This document shows positions 1 through 12,906 of a DNA stretch of 64,000 nt, one piece after another. This DNA is from Fistulifera solaris. Its lineage: Eukaryota; Bacillariophyta; Bacillariophyceae; Naviculales; Stauroneidaceae. A program made the translations under genes and the position numbers. The stretch is from positions 434,001 to 498,000 of the forward strand of contig AP026142.1 of assembly GCA_030295235.1 (NCBI GenBank). The letters are read 5' to 3'. The notes under the pieces are model-generated. The model saw only the letters and a program-made list of their open reading frames with translations. It had not been told where the DNA came from and made no database searches. How positions within the stretch are numbered: the first letter of the stretch is position 1; each line of letters starts with the position of its first letter.

Positions 1-899
1 CGCTCACATGACTGGTGAATTGCCATTTTTCGTACATTGTTTGACGTACGCTAATTGTTGCTGTTCGGGGATTTGCTGGATCAAATACTACTCACACACA
101 TCAGCATGACCGCCGGTCACATACAAAGTATTCCCGAGGCGTCGTACCTGCTGCCGCTCAATACAAGAGTGTAGCCCCATCCCGCGCGGCTGCATTCTGC
201 ACCGACAATCCCAACCGTAATATCAGCGTCTCTACGCTTTCGAAATCGCTCAATGCAACAAAGTCGCCCCCTGGTAGTCACGTTCGTGTAGATTGGCGCC
301 GTTCTGATAATACCTTACTGTATAGTGATTCGATGAGTTGTGCGGCTTACCTTTTACCGCACGTGATGATGTTGTCGGTTGCGTCGGCTGTTGCATTCGA
401 GGCGGATCATGGTCCGCTGTAAACCTTAATTGCGTACAAAATCGGGGCTTACTGCGGCTGGCTGGGGCTCTTAACAACGGAATGAATTATTGCCGTCCTA
501 CAAACGGAATCTGCATAGCGTGAAACGTAAAAAGGGCGCCAGATGTTTAGCGTGACACGTGAAACGGCGCCAGACCAGCCCAGATCGGTACTCATCCGAA
601 ATTTGGCGAGACGAAGCATCACAGCGCATCGCACCCTTCATCGTTGTTTACATCGAAGTCACACCCGTTTCCCACCCTGCAACGCGAAACACATTCCGTT
701 CATCTGCTAGAAAGCAACATTATTCAGTCAACCATCTTTCATTGATCAACTACAGTTATCCTCGTCAATACATCTATCTTACTTTGCGACATTGCCAGGC
801 CGAAATACGTCATTCTTACAACAATATGTTGACACCATCAACGACTGGAAGAAAAGTCACAATCGATCACCTACCAAACTACGACAACATTGCTTTGGG
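1..899. other. Intergenic stretch, no gene recognised
   Basis: Only short open frames occur here and none resembles a known protein. The segment ends at the start of the MscS-like gene, so its right part is presumably that gene's promoter and 5' leader. I see no RNA gene or transposon end. Confidence 0.5.
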
Positions 900-2604
900 A
901 TGACTTCTGGATTGATTGCACTTGCGATTGGAATAGCAGGGCTGATGGCAGAAGCATCGTTTGCTAAGAGCCCGCGGTGGCTGCATATCGCTTTCTTGCA
1001 ATTCCTTTATTTAGCCATCGCAATTTTCCTCCAGTTTATGCATTTGGGCGCAATTTGGATGGTGAAAGGTTTCCCTTTATCACTCCAAAGCAGACCGCAT
1101 TGTTCCCAACGACTCTACTTGGCTTATGTTATGGCGGGTATCTTCTCATGGTCGAGATGTATGCCGTTCCAGCGCTCGTCTTCAGCTGGGCGTCTCTTAA
1201 CTTGATCTTCATGCAAGCTCTGAGTACTTACCTGGAGCGATTGTTGGGGCTTGGTTTGCTGCTTTCCTTTCTGTACTCAGTCTTGCGATTGATCGTCAAA
1301 CTGTACGCAGTTAAACTGGCATATCAGTTCCGCGCTCAGGATCTCGAAGAGGTGATGAAAAAACTTGTCGTCATCCTCAAGCTGTCTCAATCAAAGAGCT
1401 TTGGTGATCTTACTGAAGAGAACATAGACAATTGTAGACTGCTACTCAAACAAATAGAAGAGCAACCTTCTGAACGAGAGCAACCTTACATTGATGTTAC
1501 AGTCCGAATTCTGTGTTTGATTCAAGCCTCCTTAGAGCTACTACTAACGAAAATTTGTACACCGGCCAAGGAGATCCACAAGCGTTTACTTGCTTCACAA
1601 TTGGGAGATGAGGAAGCGACAACAAACACTGTCAATATCTTCAAGTATGCTTCTCTTGTTGGTCGCAAAGAAGCCAAAGAAGCCATCAAGCTGTTTCGCC
1701 CATGTCCAAATGGAGATATTTCTGCCCTAGACTTTATTGAGAAAGTCGAGTCAGTCTATAAGGATCTCGATCTTATCATGCAACAAACTGAATCTGTCTC
1801 ACATCTTGTTTTTCAGCATCAGAACATGATGTACTTTACTTTTGGTGCAGTTGCTGTCATTGCGGTCGCTTCACTTCTCTTTGTTCCCACAATTATTGCT
1901 CTTGTCATCGGCAGTGTATTGGGTGCTTGCGCTTTGTCAATTCCTGAGCACTGGATGGGGTTTTATTGCAAAGATGCCCTGACTATTATTGAACGCCAAA
2001 CTCTCCGCATCGGTGAAGTGGTGAAAATAGATTCTTCTGATCCCTTGTTCTCGTCAAAATCAAAATCAAAGTTATGGCTGGTAAAGACATTTGATTTCAA
2101 GCATACTAATCTTGTCAACCTTGGTGATCAGTCAATTAAGAATTGCCCGAACAATGTTCTTGCCAATTGCAGCACTGAAAACATGAGTCATGACAAAGCA
2201 AACTATCGTATTCTGTTCAAGGCCCGTGTTGGTGATATTGGAGTCGAAGCATTCAAAGCACTCATAGAAAAGATTTGTGATTATGCAATTCAGACCAGTG
2301 AATGGAAGCCCGTGAATACGTTCATAAATGAAAATCCTGTCGATACTATTGATGCACAAGGTTTTGCAGAATATCACATTGAGCTTCAGTAAGTCCAAGA
2401 CATGAATAGCCGAATTATAAAGTGCATCTGCTTATTCTGACATACAATCCCATTCGCAGACACCGCAAGTCATTGCGAAACCGCGACCTGCTCTTGAAGG
2501 GTCAAGCTGACCTCGAGAGCTACTGTACAAGTCTCCAAAATGACATGGAAGCAACGCATGGTCCTCAAAGCATTAGCATTATCTTTTCTTCAGTACTAGA
2601 CTGA
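900..2604 (+). CDS. MscS-like mechanosensitive ion channel
   Basis: Membrane channel that would release ions when the membrane is stretched. The N-terminus has several hydrophobic segments (from the ATG at 900 to about 1300), then a soluble helical region, then two hydrophobic segments (about 1830-1960) leading into an MscS beta domain. That domain shows the family pattern: IGEVVKI, then FDFKHTNLVNLGDQ, then NCPNNVLANCS. What looks like a stop at 2390 lies inside a GTAAGT donor. Removing an intron at 2389-2459 adds an exon ending at 2604 whose HRKSLRNRDLLL stretch resembles the C-terminal tail of plant MSL channels. The frame breaks once near 1073-1078 (CCCTTT). One extra C there restores a 544-residue protein, so I favour a read error. 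Family known, function inferred, exact start uncertain. Confidence 0.75.
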
Positions 2605-4239
2605 CAAGCGGTGTTACTTTGTAGCCCAGCTCCTTAGATTTAGACCTTCATAAGCATAGAAAGCAGTCCACCATACATTATTAACACACCAGCCCCCTCC
2701 GCACTACATAAGGGCAGAGGGCAGCTGTATGTGTCCCAGTAGACATTGTAAGGTATTGTTCGTTGACAAAAAATGTTTTGAGGCCGATGCTCTCAATCGT
2801 ATCGCAAACCGCATAATAAGGAGGCTCCATGTGATAATCGAAAAAAAGTCTCCTGACTCGTGATTCTTTTATAGAAAATGAATAGGCCGGGCCAGTATAG
2901 GGTCGCGTTATTGCAGTGGTCGTGTCTGTCATCTTTTCGTTCAACTTCAGCTGAGAACATCCTCTGCAGGGTATAACACTATTAAAAGTACCAATTGCAC
3001 CTCTAAACTCTTATTTCACTACCAACAGCATCGAAGAAGTTTCAAATCATACTCGTTTTTCAATACGTCTGTTAGTACAGTACAGCAAGATCTTTCGCAA
3101 AATTGAACGACTCTGGCAGGGGACGGTGACCTATTTGAGCACCGAGAGTCATCTAATGCACGCGAGCACTTCCGCTGTCGTTAAAGGTGCATTGTGGATT
3201 GTCAAAAAGATGCAGGGCAATCGACGATCTTTGAAATGCACGACCGGAAAGGGAGCTCGTTCGGCCGCAAATTTCTTGTCGTACTTGTGCTGCGAAGTAT
3301 GGTAGCCATAGCTTTGGCGGCTCGACGACGATGACGCGAAACGAGCGTTTCACCCTGCGGTAATGCCATTGTATTGATTGTGTATCAATGGTACCCTCCA
3401 ATTCATAATAATTCACAAGATACACAGCATGTTCCCAGCATCCACTACCGCCTCGTCGGCAAAAAGAACGACAACTTTGAAGTCCAAGCAGACAGCCACT
3501 GATGATATCGGGACGACATCCAATACAAGGTACGCGGCTGTGATTTCAATCTATCCCTCAAATATAGCGACTGTAATAAAGACTTTTAGACAACGCCTTG
3601 AGCACCCCCTTGCCGTTGAAGTGTTCAAAATGGGTGCAGTAAAAGTCAAAATAGGTGACACGGTAAACGTTCTTCGTCTTGAAATAGGCACTCTTTTCAA
3701 TCGGATCTATCTCAACTAAGTCACCAAGCTCATTAGGACGGAGCCTGTGATAAAACAGAATCCGTTTGAGCCAAAGAGAGAAAGACGAAGATACAGAACG
3801 TTGCAGAGAAGGTAGTATTGCCATCTGCACAGAGGGAGAGCCATATGACAAAAGCGAATCAGTTCAAGATGCTTAGCACTTGTCCGAGCGGAACTTCACG
3901 GCGTCTTGTCGACCACAAGAAGAGGCTGGCAGAGTTTGCGGAGGCCGTGTCTGTCATCATCGTCGCTTTCGTTTGCACCAAGTTACGAGCTAGCGCTTGC
4001 GATGCGAACGGTTGCTCGCAAAAGATTATAACACATTTGAAGACTATCGTTGATCGCACGAGTGATGTTTGCAACGCAAGAGTAGCGCTGTTTGCAAAGT
4101 GATAATGACATGAATGGATTGCAATTTATTTTGCGTTGCAGGCGGTGCGAAGACACATAATATAGAAGCACACTTAACATCCAAACTGACTTCAAATGCA
4201 TTTTGTATAAGAAAATTTGATCCAGTGTTGGCGGTAACG
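2605..4239. other. Intergenic stretch, no gene recognised
   Basis: Open frames of up to about 113 codons exist on both strands, but none has recognisable domains, biased composition or splice-supported extension. The stretch ends at the left repeat of the LTR element. Confidence 0.45.
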
Positions 4240-4334
4240 AAATAACCGAGTGTAGTACAGACGGAGAAGCCTCTGTGGTAGATGTAACATGTATAACACT
4301 TTTAGTCATAATTTTTTTACACCACTGCCTTATT
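4240..4334 (+). repeat. Candidate 5' LTR of the Copia element
   Basis: A 95-bp segment beginning aaataaccgag and ending cactgccttatt. It reappears at 13821-13888 and resumes at 14658-14672, after the inserted DNA transposon is skipped. Direct orientation and position outside the coding part fit an LTR pair. The length is short for an LTR, so the true boundaries may be wider than the similarity I can follow. Confidence 0.6.
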
Positions 4335-5233
4335 ACGGGTTAAAAACCAGGGTTTAGCAATGAATCCCTCTGAAATGATGAAAAACACAGGAAAACAATG
4401 GTAATATCGTAAGAGTAATGTTCCTTATGTATGTGTTACTAACTGTTGGGCTTGAGTGGTCAAAGGAGATGATCTCGGCGTTGTCGGAAGTCGACAATTG
4501 TCCACATGAAACTGTGAGATCATGACCTTATGTATAGGTCGACCCCATGGAGTCATCGTGTTAATCATATGTCTTGATTAGATGGCTGGGTTTGTGAGGT
4601 AATTAGCACTTATGAAGCACCGTTGCTTTCCTTTATTGGCAGTTCTGGCTCTGTCAATGGATGCATCGGACCACAGTGATTGTGTCACTTGTTGGTAAAA
4701 TATGGGGGACGCCTCGTATACATGCTAATACACCTTTAATGCTAGAATATATAAATGAGTGAATTACGCACTTAATTGTTTGAAAGTCCTCATGTTGGAG
4801 GGATGTTCTTCCTCCAGAGGCGGTCAAAGCACAACATCGTCTTTTCGAGAGACATCTTTTCGCGAGAAGTATTGCGCATGTGAAATCGTGTTGTGAGTGT
4901 ATTTTGGCCTATCCGAGGTCTTGCCCAATACTATTATTTTAGGCCGACCTGTCTTCTCGTTAAGAACGGATTCTCTACTTGAATAGAGTTAAGACGATTT
5001 CCTGTATGGGCTAGTGTGTAGAATGTCTTACGGTCACAAGGGCATTTTTGCGCTGTGCACTTGGAGTTCCCTACAGTCAACGACACTCTCGAAAAGGAGA
5101 AAAAGGGATCGGAATTTCAAGGAGACGATGTTCCGACGCCAATTCCACAAAAGCAAAAGACAAGTCGTTTTCGTCTTAACCTCTAACACAATTTTCCGAG
5201 TTGTGAACTTTCTCACTTTTCTTCTTGTTTACC
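4335..5233 (+). other. Leader region of the Copia element
   Basis: About 0.9 kb between the candidate left LTR and the Gag start at 5234. It contains only short open frames. A primer-binding site should lie near its left end, but I could not match it to a tRNA by eye. Confidence 0.45.
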
Positions 5234-7085
5234 ATGGCAGCCAATCTTGCTGCATTCAACAACTACCTCCGTGATGTCCTCCTTATTGAGGATGCTGCAG
5301 CTCGTCAGGCTATCAATGGCCAAGGCATTACTGCTTTTGACGACTTGTGACAGATTCTGGCGAACCAACAACGCGTGATCCAGTCCAGAACGAAACAACA
5401 ATCAACCAGTGAAACGATCAAAACAAATGGTAGCGACAACAAAAGGATATTAATTGTGACGGTACCGTATCGTTGCAGAGCATGCCAACTTGTCAACTCA
5501 GTCCAGTGTGCCAGTGGACCTTTACACGGATGAAAACTCGACAAGTCGAAGTCGTTCAATAAATACAGTCAATCAATTAATGAGCTTATTTGCTACCTGG
5601 ATCGCTTCAAAACCACAGACAATAGGTTTTCCTGCAATAAGTCTTGTATTATGTTCTTTCTCTCTTTCTTTTGTCCATGTGCCAATTACATGTTTCATAT
5701 GCTTCTTGAATTCAAATAAAGTGAAGCCGTTGCTCTTTTTCTCAAATCATGGCAAGGAGACTGGAAATACAACTCCGTTCGTCCATATCATAAATCATCT
5801 TCCAATGTCATCCGGTACTCCATCCGTCACTCCCCGTTCTTCATCCTCTTATCCATCCTACCGGTACCCCAACAGTACTCTATCCTATCTCCAATCTGAT
5901 AACTTGACGCACCGGAGTGATAAGTATGTTCAAGAGATCTTTACAAAGATTCGAAGCCCTGGGGGTTTGATCCCAAACCCAGCCTTTGTCCCTCCTGCGG
6001 TTGGAGTGGAGGCTGCACCGTTGGTACCTGCGATGATCCCAAACTGTGGTATAGCGATCGGAGTCAATCTTGAGCTCTGTGTTTGTCAGCTTTGTTACTT
6101 CCTTTTCCACTTGCACCGCTTGCAACGCGACTTTGTTCCTGTCTTTGCTACTCTTGCTTGATTGGAACGCGCTTAGAATCTGCGTGAGCGTATTCACCGC
6201 ATGCGTGAGGCCAACAAAGATCTTCCGATGATCGATGTGTTGATGAAGGTGGAAAATGTTAGGAAGATGGTTGAAGATATTGATGAGGTACTTGGCAATC
6301 ACCTTGGAGCTTATGGTGCGCCTTTGTTGTATCTTGTTCGGGAACATGTTGATCCCAATGAAGTTGAAGATCCAGGTTTCGGTGTCCCTGATGCAATGTC
6401 GAACTTGTTCGTCATACTCGCCATGATGGAGACCAGTTTGAGGAAGATAATATGATGCTATGGAGCATTATTTGACAGGTTTCCCACGGTGGACCCGCTT
6501 GGAATTGGGTTAAGCCTTTTGCTTACAGTAAGGATGGCCGCGCTGCTTATTTTGCCTTGAAGCACCATTATATGGGGCGTTCTTTTCAGAAGTGCAACAT
6601 TGCTCAAGCTGACCGAGTCCTTCAGACAGTCTTCTATGATGGAAAGGCGTAACTATTCCTTTGAAGATTACTGTCAGAAGCTTAACTTGGCTTTCTTGGA
6701 CTTGGAAGAGGCTGGTGAGTTGGTGACGGAAGATAGAAAGGTGCGAATCTTTCTTGAAAACATTCGGGCAGAAGAGTTAAAGATGAGTGTTGCAGCCCAA
6801 GCTGATGCTGTGTTGGAAAGTACCTTCGAAAATGCAATGAACTACTTGGCTGAGCAGGTCGATAAGAAGAAGCAGGCCGCTGCAAAAGCCCGTGGTTCCA
6901 CTCGCAATATTTCTTCAGTTACTAGGACTTCTGGCAGCAGTAACAACAAGAAAGGTGGCGGCAAAGCTGGGAAAGGAAAGGGTGGTAAAGCAAAGAAAGG
7001 CAAGGATGGTGTCCTGTACTATAAATGGAAGGAGTGGATCAAGTTGCCAAAGGAGAAACAGGAAGAAGTTCGCAACGCTTCGTGA
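5234..7085 (+). mobile_element. Gag region of the Copia element
   Basis: Starts with an ATG in good context followed by a peptide matching the N-terminus of diatom CoDi Gag. A glycine/proline segment follows, then a C-terminal lysine/glycine-rich tract (about 6950-7010) typical of nucleic-acid binding. The right part lies inside the first copy of the tandem duplication. The region is broken. Confidence 0.75.
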
Positions 7086-8856
7086 GAAAGCTAAATCCGA
7101 GACACGAAATGCCTCAGCTGTTGAGACGGCTGATTCTGATAGTGATGATGTAGTTGAGACAACAGGTGATTGTATGAGTCAAAGACCTTCACTGTCGGTG
7201 CAGCGGATTGCGGCGGCATTGCAACAGCAAGCTTCTGGGAGAGCTGAATTGGACTTGCACTGTGATACTTGCTCGTTTGGTAAAGATGCGGTTCTCGTGT
7301 ATGATACCGGCAAAACAGTTTTGGTCGAACCATTCATTAGTTCTCTTGGGAAAGTAACCAAAGTTCCCATTGGTACTGTTGCAGTTGCATATGATTACCC
7401 CATGACGCTGCAAACCTACATTTTGTTCTTTCACCAGTCACTCTATTTCTCAAACATGCATCGACACTTGATCAGCCCTGCCCAGCTTTGTCATAACCAA
7501 GTGGTTGTGACTGAAACTCCTCTCCTACACCTACCTCCAGAACAACATCGTCCGGAGAGCCTTTCTATTCTGTTTTCTGATCCATCTTTCCAGATCCCTT
7601 TGAAACTTAAGGGGACTATCTCATATTTCCCTACTCGCCGACCGACCAACAAAGAATTGAACTCGGACGCTGACTGCATCCATGTAAACGTCACCTCCGA
7701 AGTCTTTCTGGGATCCCATGGATTCCAACCACGCGCATGATGAGGACTCATTGCGTGTCTCCCTTGACTCTGAGATTCGTTTTAGGGGGGACAGAGGATG
7801 CTTGGTTCTGTTACGAGTGAGCGCCGTTTGTTCCGCCAGCTCGTTCAATAGCAGTGATTTCTGCTGAGCGCGGATCGGCAGCTTTTGACATTGATTCATA
7901 CACTGCTTCCCTTACCAGTGCTACAATCTCAACGAAGAATTGGAAAGCATATGTCACACCCAAAGACTTAGCAAAACGATGGAGTATAGGGATTGAGACG
8001 GCTAGACGAACGCTCCAGCACACGACGCAACGAGCAATTTGGGACTTCTCGACAGTCTCAGGAACACGTCGTCTCAAACCATTTGCGTACCAGCTGCGTT
8101 ACCCTCGACTTATTACGGAGATGTACTGTGACATTTTGGTTGGTACATGTGTCTCATTGTTGGGTAATAAGTATGCAGCAGTGTATTGTACGCCCTTCCA
8201 CTGGATATGTGTGGACCCGATCAAAAGAAAAGCGATGCTCATTATATGCTTGATAACTTGTTTTGTCGAGTCCGTGTCCCTCACACTCTTATTCCAGACA
8301 ATGCCGGAGATGTGACAGCAGGAGAGTTTAAGCAAAAGGCACAGCGAGCGCAAGCGACCATTAGGCCGTTCGAAGCACACACATTCCCAACGCTAATCTC
8401 GCTGAAGACGGCATTTGTGAATTGAAAAGGATGTATAGGCGTGCTATGATTCGCACGAACTCCCCACGTTGTCTATGGGACCTATGTTTGGTCTACCACG
8501 CGTATGTTTGATGTCACTCCTGTCTTTCTATAAGACAGTTGGATGGTGAGGTACCGCAGACACTGTTGACAGGGGACACCGCCGATATCTCCCACATTTG
8601 TGAGTTCGGTTGGTATGATTGGGTTTGGTATATCTCACCTCAAGAGCATCTTGGAAGATACCTTGGTCCCAGTTTTGATGTCGGCAATGTCCTATGTGCT
8701 AGGATTCTACCCGCTTCTGGACGACCGATATCCCGTACGAGTGTTTTCCCTTTGTCAGTTGAGGAGCAGAATAGCCAGGCCGTTGCTGAATTAAAAGCAA
8801 AGTTCACAGAGACGTTGGAGCAAAAGCTAAAGGATCGTGCCCAGAAGATGAGCCTA
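6543..8856 (+). repeat. Tandem duplication inside the Copia element, copy 1
   Basis: A 2.31-kb unit covering the end of Gag, the protease-like region and the integrase core. It is nearly identical to the adjacent copy at 8857-11173. The shared sequence starts at ctgcttattttgcc and ends at gatgagccta. The junction shows almost no homology between the unit ends. Confidence 0.9.
7086..8430 (+). mobile_element. Protease-like and integrase region, first copy
   Basis: Contains the CoDi protease-like segment (around 7240-7300), a pre-integrase segment with conserved histidine (about 7455-7520), and an integrase-like core near 7940-8330 with the family's characteristic wording. Broken. A second, near-identical copy lies at 9403-10745. 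Confidence 0.72.
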
Positions 8857-11173
8857 CTGCTTATTTTGCCTTGAAGCACCATTATATGGGGCGTTCTTTT
8901 CAGAAGTGCAACATTGCTCAAGCTGACCGAGTCCTTCAGACAGTCTTCTATGATGGAAAGGCGCGTAACTATTCCTTTGAAGATTACTGTCAGAAGCTTA
9001 ACTTGGCTTTCTTGGACTTGGAAGAGGCTGGTGAGTTGGTGACGGAAGATAGAAAGGTGCGAATCTTTCTTGAAAACATTCGGGCAGAAGAGTTAAAGAT
9101 GAGTGTTGCGCGCCCAAGCTGATGCTGTGTTGGAAAGTACCTTCGAAAATGCAATGAACTACTTGGCTGAGCAGGTCGATAAGAAGAAGCAGGCCGCTGC
9201 AAAAGCCCGTGGTTCCACTCGCAATATTTCTTCAGTTACTAGGACTTCTGGCAGCAGTAACAACAAGAAAGGTGGCGGCAAAGCTGGGAAAGGAAAGGGT
9301 GGTAAAGCAAAGAAAGGCAAGGATGGTGTCCTGTACTATAAATGGAAGGAGTGGATCAAGTTGCCAAAGGAGAAACAGGAAGAAGTTCGCAACGCTTCGT
9401 GAGAAAGCTAAATCCGAGACACGAAATGCCTCAGCTGTTGAGACGGCTGATTCTGATAGTGATGATGTAGTTGAGACAACAGGTGATTGTATGAGTCAAA
9501 GACCTTCACTGTCGGTGCAGCGGATTGCGGCGGCATTGCAACAGCAAGCTTCTGGGAGAGCTGAATTGGACTTGCACTGTGATACTTGCTCGTTTGGTAA
9601 AGATGCGGTTCTCGTGTATGATACCGGCAAAACAGTTTTGGTCGAACCATTCATTAGTTCTCTTGGGAAAGTAACCAAAGTTCCCATTGGTACTGTTGCA
9701 GTTGCATATGATTACCCCATGACGCTGCAAACCTACATTTTGTTCTTTCACCAGTCACTCTATTTCTCAAACATGCATCGACACTTGATCAGCCCTGCCC
9801 AGCTTTGTCATAACCAAGTGGTTGTGACTGAAACTCCTCTCCTACACCTACCTCCAGAACAACATCGTCCGGAGAGCCTTTCTATTCTGTTTTCTGATCC
9901 ATCTTTCCAGATCCCTTTGAAACTTAAGGGGACTATCTCATATTTCCCTACCTACCGACCGACCAACAAAGAATTGAACTCGGACGCTGACTGCATCCAT
10001 GTAAACGTCACCTCCGAGTCTTTCTGGGATCCCATGGATTCCAACCACGCGCATGATGAGGACTCATTGCGTGTCTCCCTTGACTCTGAGATTCGTTTTA
10101 GGGGGACAGAGGATGCTTGGTTCTGTTACGAGTGAGCGCACGTTTGTTCCGCCAGCTCGTTCAATAGCAGTGATTTCTGCTGAGCGCGGATCGGCAGCTT
10201 TTGACATTGATTCATACACTGCTTCCCTTACCAGTGCTACAATCTCAACGAAGAATTGGAAAGCATTTGTCACACCCAAAGACTTAGCAAAACGATGGAG
10301 TATAGGGATTGAGACGGCTAGACGAACGCTCCAGCACACGACGAACGAGCAATTTGGGACTTCTCGACAGTCTCAGGAACACGTCGTCTCAAACCATTTG
10401 CGTACCAGCTGCGTTACCCTCGACTTATTACGGAGATGTACTGTGACATTTTGGTTGGTACATGTGTCTCATTGTTGGGTAATAAGTATGCAGCAGTGTA
10501 TTGTACGCCCTTCCACTGGATATGTGTGGACCCGATCAAAAGAAAAGCGATGCTCATTATATGCTTGATAACTTGTTTTGTCGAGTCCGTGTCCCTCACA
10601 CTCTTATTCCAGACAATGCCGGAGATGTGACAGCAGGAGAGTTTAAGCAAAAGGCGCAGCGAGCGCAAGCGACCATTAGGCCGTTCGAAGCACACACATT
10701 CCCAACGCTAATCTCGCTGAAGACGGCATTTGTGAATTGAAAAGGATGTATAGGCGTGCTATGATTCGCACGAACTCCCCACGTTGTCTATGGGACCTAT
10801 GTTTGGTCTACCACGCGTATGTTTGATGTCACTCCTGTCTTTCTATAAGACAGTTGGATGGTGAGGTACCGCAGACACTGTTGACAGGGGACACCGCCGA
10901 TATCTCCCACATTTGTGAGTTCGGTTGGTATGATTGGGTTTGGTATATCTCACCTCAAGAGCATCTTGGAAGATACCTTGGTCCCAGTTTTGATGTCGGC
11001 AATGTCCTATGTGCTAGGATTCTACCCGCTTCTGGACGACCGATATCCCTGCACGTAGTGTTTTCCCTTTGTCAGTTGAGGAGCAGAATAGCCAGGCCGT
11101 TGCTGAATTAAAAGCAAAGTTCACAGAGACGTTGGAGCAAAAGCTAAAGGATCGTGCCCAGAAGATGAGCCTA
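8857..11173 (+). repeat. Tandem duplication inside the Copia element, copy 2
   Basis: Second, nearly identical unit (about 2.32 kb) directly abutting copy 1, again holding Gag C-terminus, protease-like and integrase parts. After its end at about 11173 the element continues with unique sequence toward reverse transcriptase. The two copies differ by only scattered small changes, so the duplication is recent or an assembly product. Confidence 0.9.
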
Positions 11174-11329
11174 CTCCGGAGATGGTATATTATGTTCCGA
11201 CCGAGTCGCAGGATGCCGAAGTCCCTGAGATAAAGGAAGCTGATGAGTTTGACTATGATTCGTACAATCAATATATCTCAGCAAGGGTGATGCTTCCGCA
11301 AGTGGACTCGATGTCATAAGGTACAGTTA

Positions 11330-11720
11330 AAGGTCGAAAGCACGACCAAGATGGGAACCCTATTGGCCGGTACCATCCTAACCCTTTGCTTGAAACCGCT
11401 CTGTATGAGATCGAATTTGATACAGGTGAAGTGGAGGCTTATCATGCAAATCAGATTGCTGAAGCCATCTATGCCGAAGTTGATGACCATGGGCGTGCGA
11501 GTTATGTCCTAAAGGAAATTGTGGACTATAAGAAGGAGTCGTACGGTCCCGCCCTGAAGAGGCATTTGTAATTGTCAACAATCAAAAGTATCCTAAGCGG
11601 ACTACCAAGGGATGGAAGTTGTGTTGTTTATGGAATGACGGCACTACTACTTGGGAGAAATTGAAGGACTTAAAGCATTCTCACCCTTTACAACTAGCGG
11701 AATTTGCTGTTGCAAGACAG
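11330..11720 (+). mobile_element. Chromodomain-like module of the Copia element
   Basis: Between integrase and reverse transcriptase there is a segment resembling a chromodomain: a stretch with LKEIVDYK, later WKLCCLWNDGTTTWEKL and then LKHSHPLQLAEFAVA. The tryptophans and the DG.TTWE pattern are the usual chromodomain core. Such modules are best known from Gypsy elements, where they guide insertion into chromatin. Its role here is inferred. Confidence 0.55.
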
Positions 11721-11829
11721 ATTGCTGAGGAGCCTGCTTTCTCATGGTGGGTTCCCTACACGCTCAAGAAAAGGACCAGGATCATCAAAGCAATGGCTAA
11801 GCGCTACTTTTGTGTCACTCAGAAGTACG

Positions 11830-12903
11830 GCATTGCATTGCCAAAGACAGTTGAAGAAGCATTGGCGATTGATCGTGCTACGGGTACTGACTTTTGGGTA
11901 AAGCGATTGCGAAGAGATGCGTGCGGTAGCTAAGGCGTTTCAGATCCTTGACGAAGACGCTCCCAATCCAGCTGGTTTTACCAAGATTGCGGTTCACATG
12001 GTTTTTGATATAAAACCAGACTTCACACAGAAGGCCCGCTTCGTAGCAGGGGGGGCACATGACGGATCCGCCAAGCTCGATTACCTATGCTAGTGTTGTA
12101 TCAAGAGAACGTAGCGGATTGCCTTCCTACTATGCGGCATTGAAGACCTGGATATTATGGCAGCAGATATTGGAAATGCGTACTTGAATGCACCAGTTCA
12201 AGAACGGATCTTTATTATTTGCGGTGCTGAATTTGGTCCACGGTTCAAAGGCCGAAAGGCGAAGATCGTATAAGCTCTCTATGGACTGAAAAGTTCTGGA
12301 GCTGCGTGGAGGTCATATCTTAGTGAGTGTTTGTATGAGTCGTTGAATTTTACACCTTGTCGAGCGGATAATGATGTATGGATACGGCCAGCCCAGAAAG
12401 CGGATGGGACAAGTTACTATGAAATGGTATTGGTCTACACGGATGATATTCTGTGTGTTTCTGCGGCGCCGGAAGCGATTCTGTACAAGCTTGATCAACA
12501 CTTTCTATTGAAAGAGGGTTTGATAGGCAAGCCAACTCACTACTTGGGTTCAACGATTGGTCAGCATCAGTTCCCGGGTGATGAAAAGCCTTGTTGGTCA
12601 ATGAGTTCGAATGAATATGTGAAGAAAGCAATACAAAATGTTTGTCTTTGGTTAGAGAAGCGAGATGAGACTTTACCAAAGAAGGCGTCAAGTGTTTTAC
12701 CACCAAAGTATTGTCCGGAGCTTGACATATCACCTGAGTGCGATGACGACGAAATCCAGTTTTATCATTCGCAAATAGGGGTTTTGCGCTGGATGGTCGA
12801 GCTTGGAAGAGTTGATATTTGTGGTGAAGTTTCGATGCTTGCGTCTCAGAGTGCCATGCCAAGGAAAGGTCATCTAGCTGCGGTTGTGCATGTGTTTGCA
12901 TAT
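11830..12903 (+). mobile_element. Reverse transcriptase region of the Copia element
   Basis: Shows Copia reverse-transcriptase landmarks: DIGNAYLNAP (about 12155-12200), ALYGLKSSGAAWR (about 12272-12310) and the catalytic YTDDIL (about 12436-12453). Same strand and order as expected for a Copia pol. Broken. Confidence 0.88.
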
Positions 12904-12906
12904 TAG

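Noticed and set aside
1062-1093. A 32-nt GT-AG intron that would restore the MscS-like frame
   Set aside because: Far shorter than any other intron here (64-273 nt), and a missing base at 1073-1078 explains the break equally well and matches the homopolymer pattern.
3378-4102. Overlapping open frames of 70-113 codons on both strands
   Set aside because: Several frames are open at once, which points to chance; no recognisable motif.
5880-6347. Minus-strand open frame of 155 codons inside the Copia element
   Set aside because: It overlaps the Gag region in antisense and resembles no known protein.
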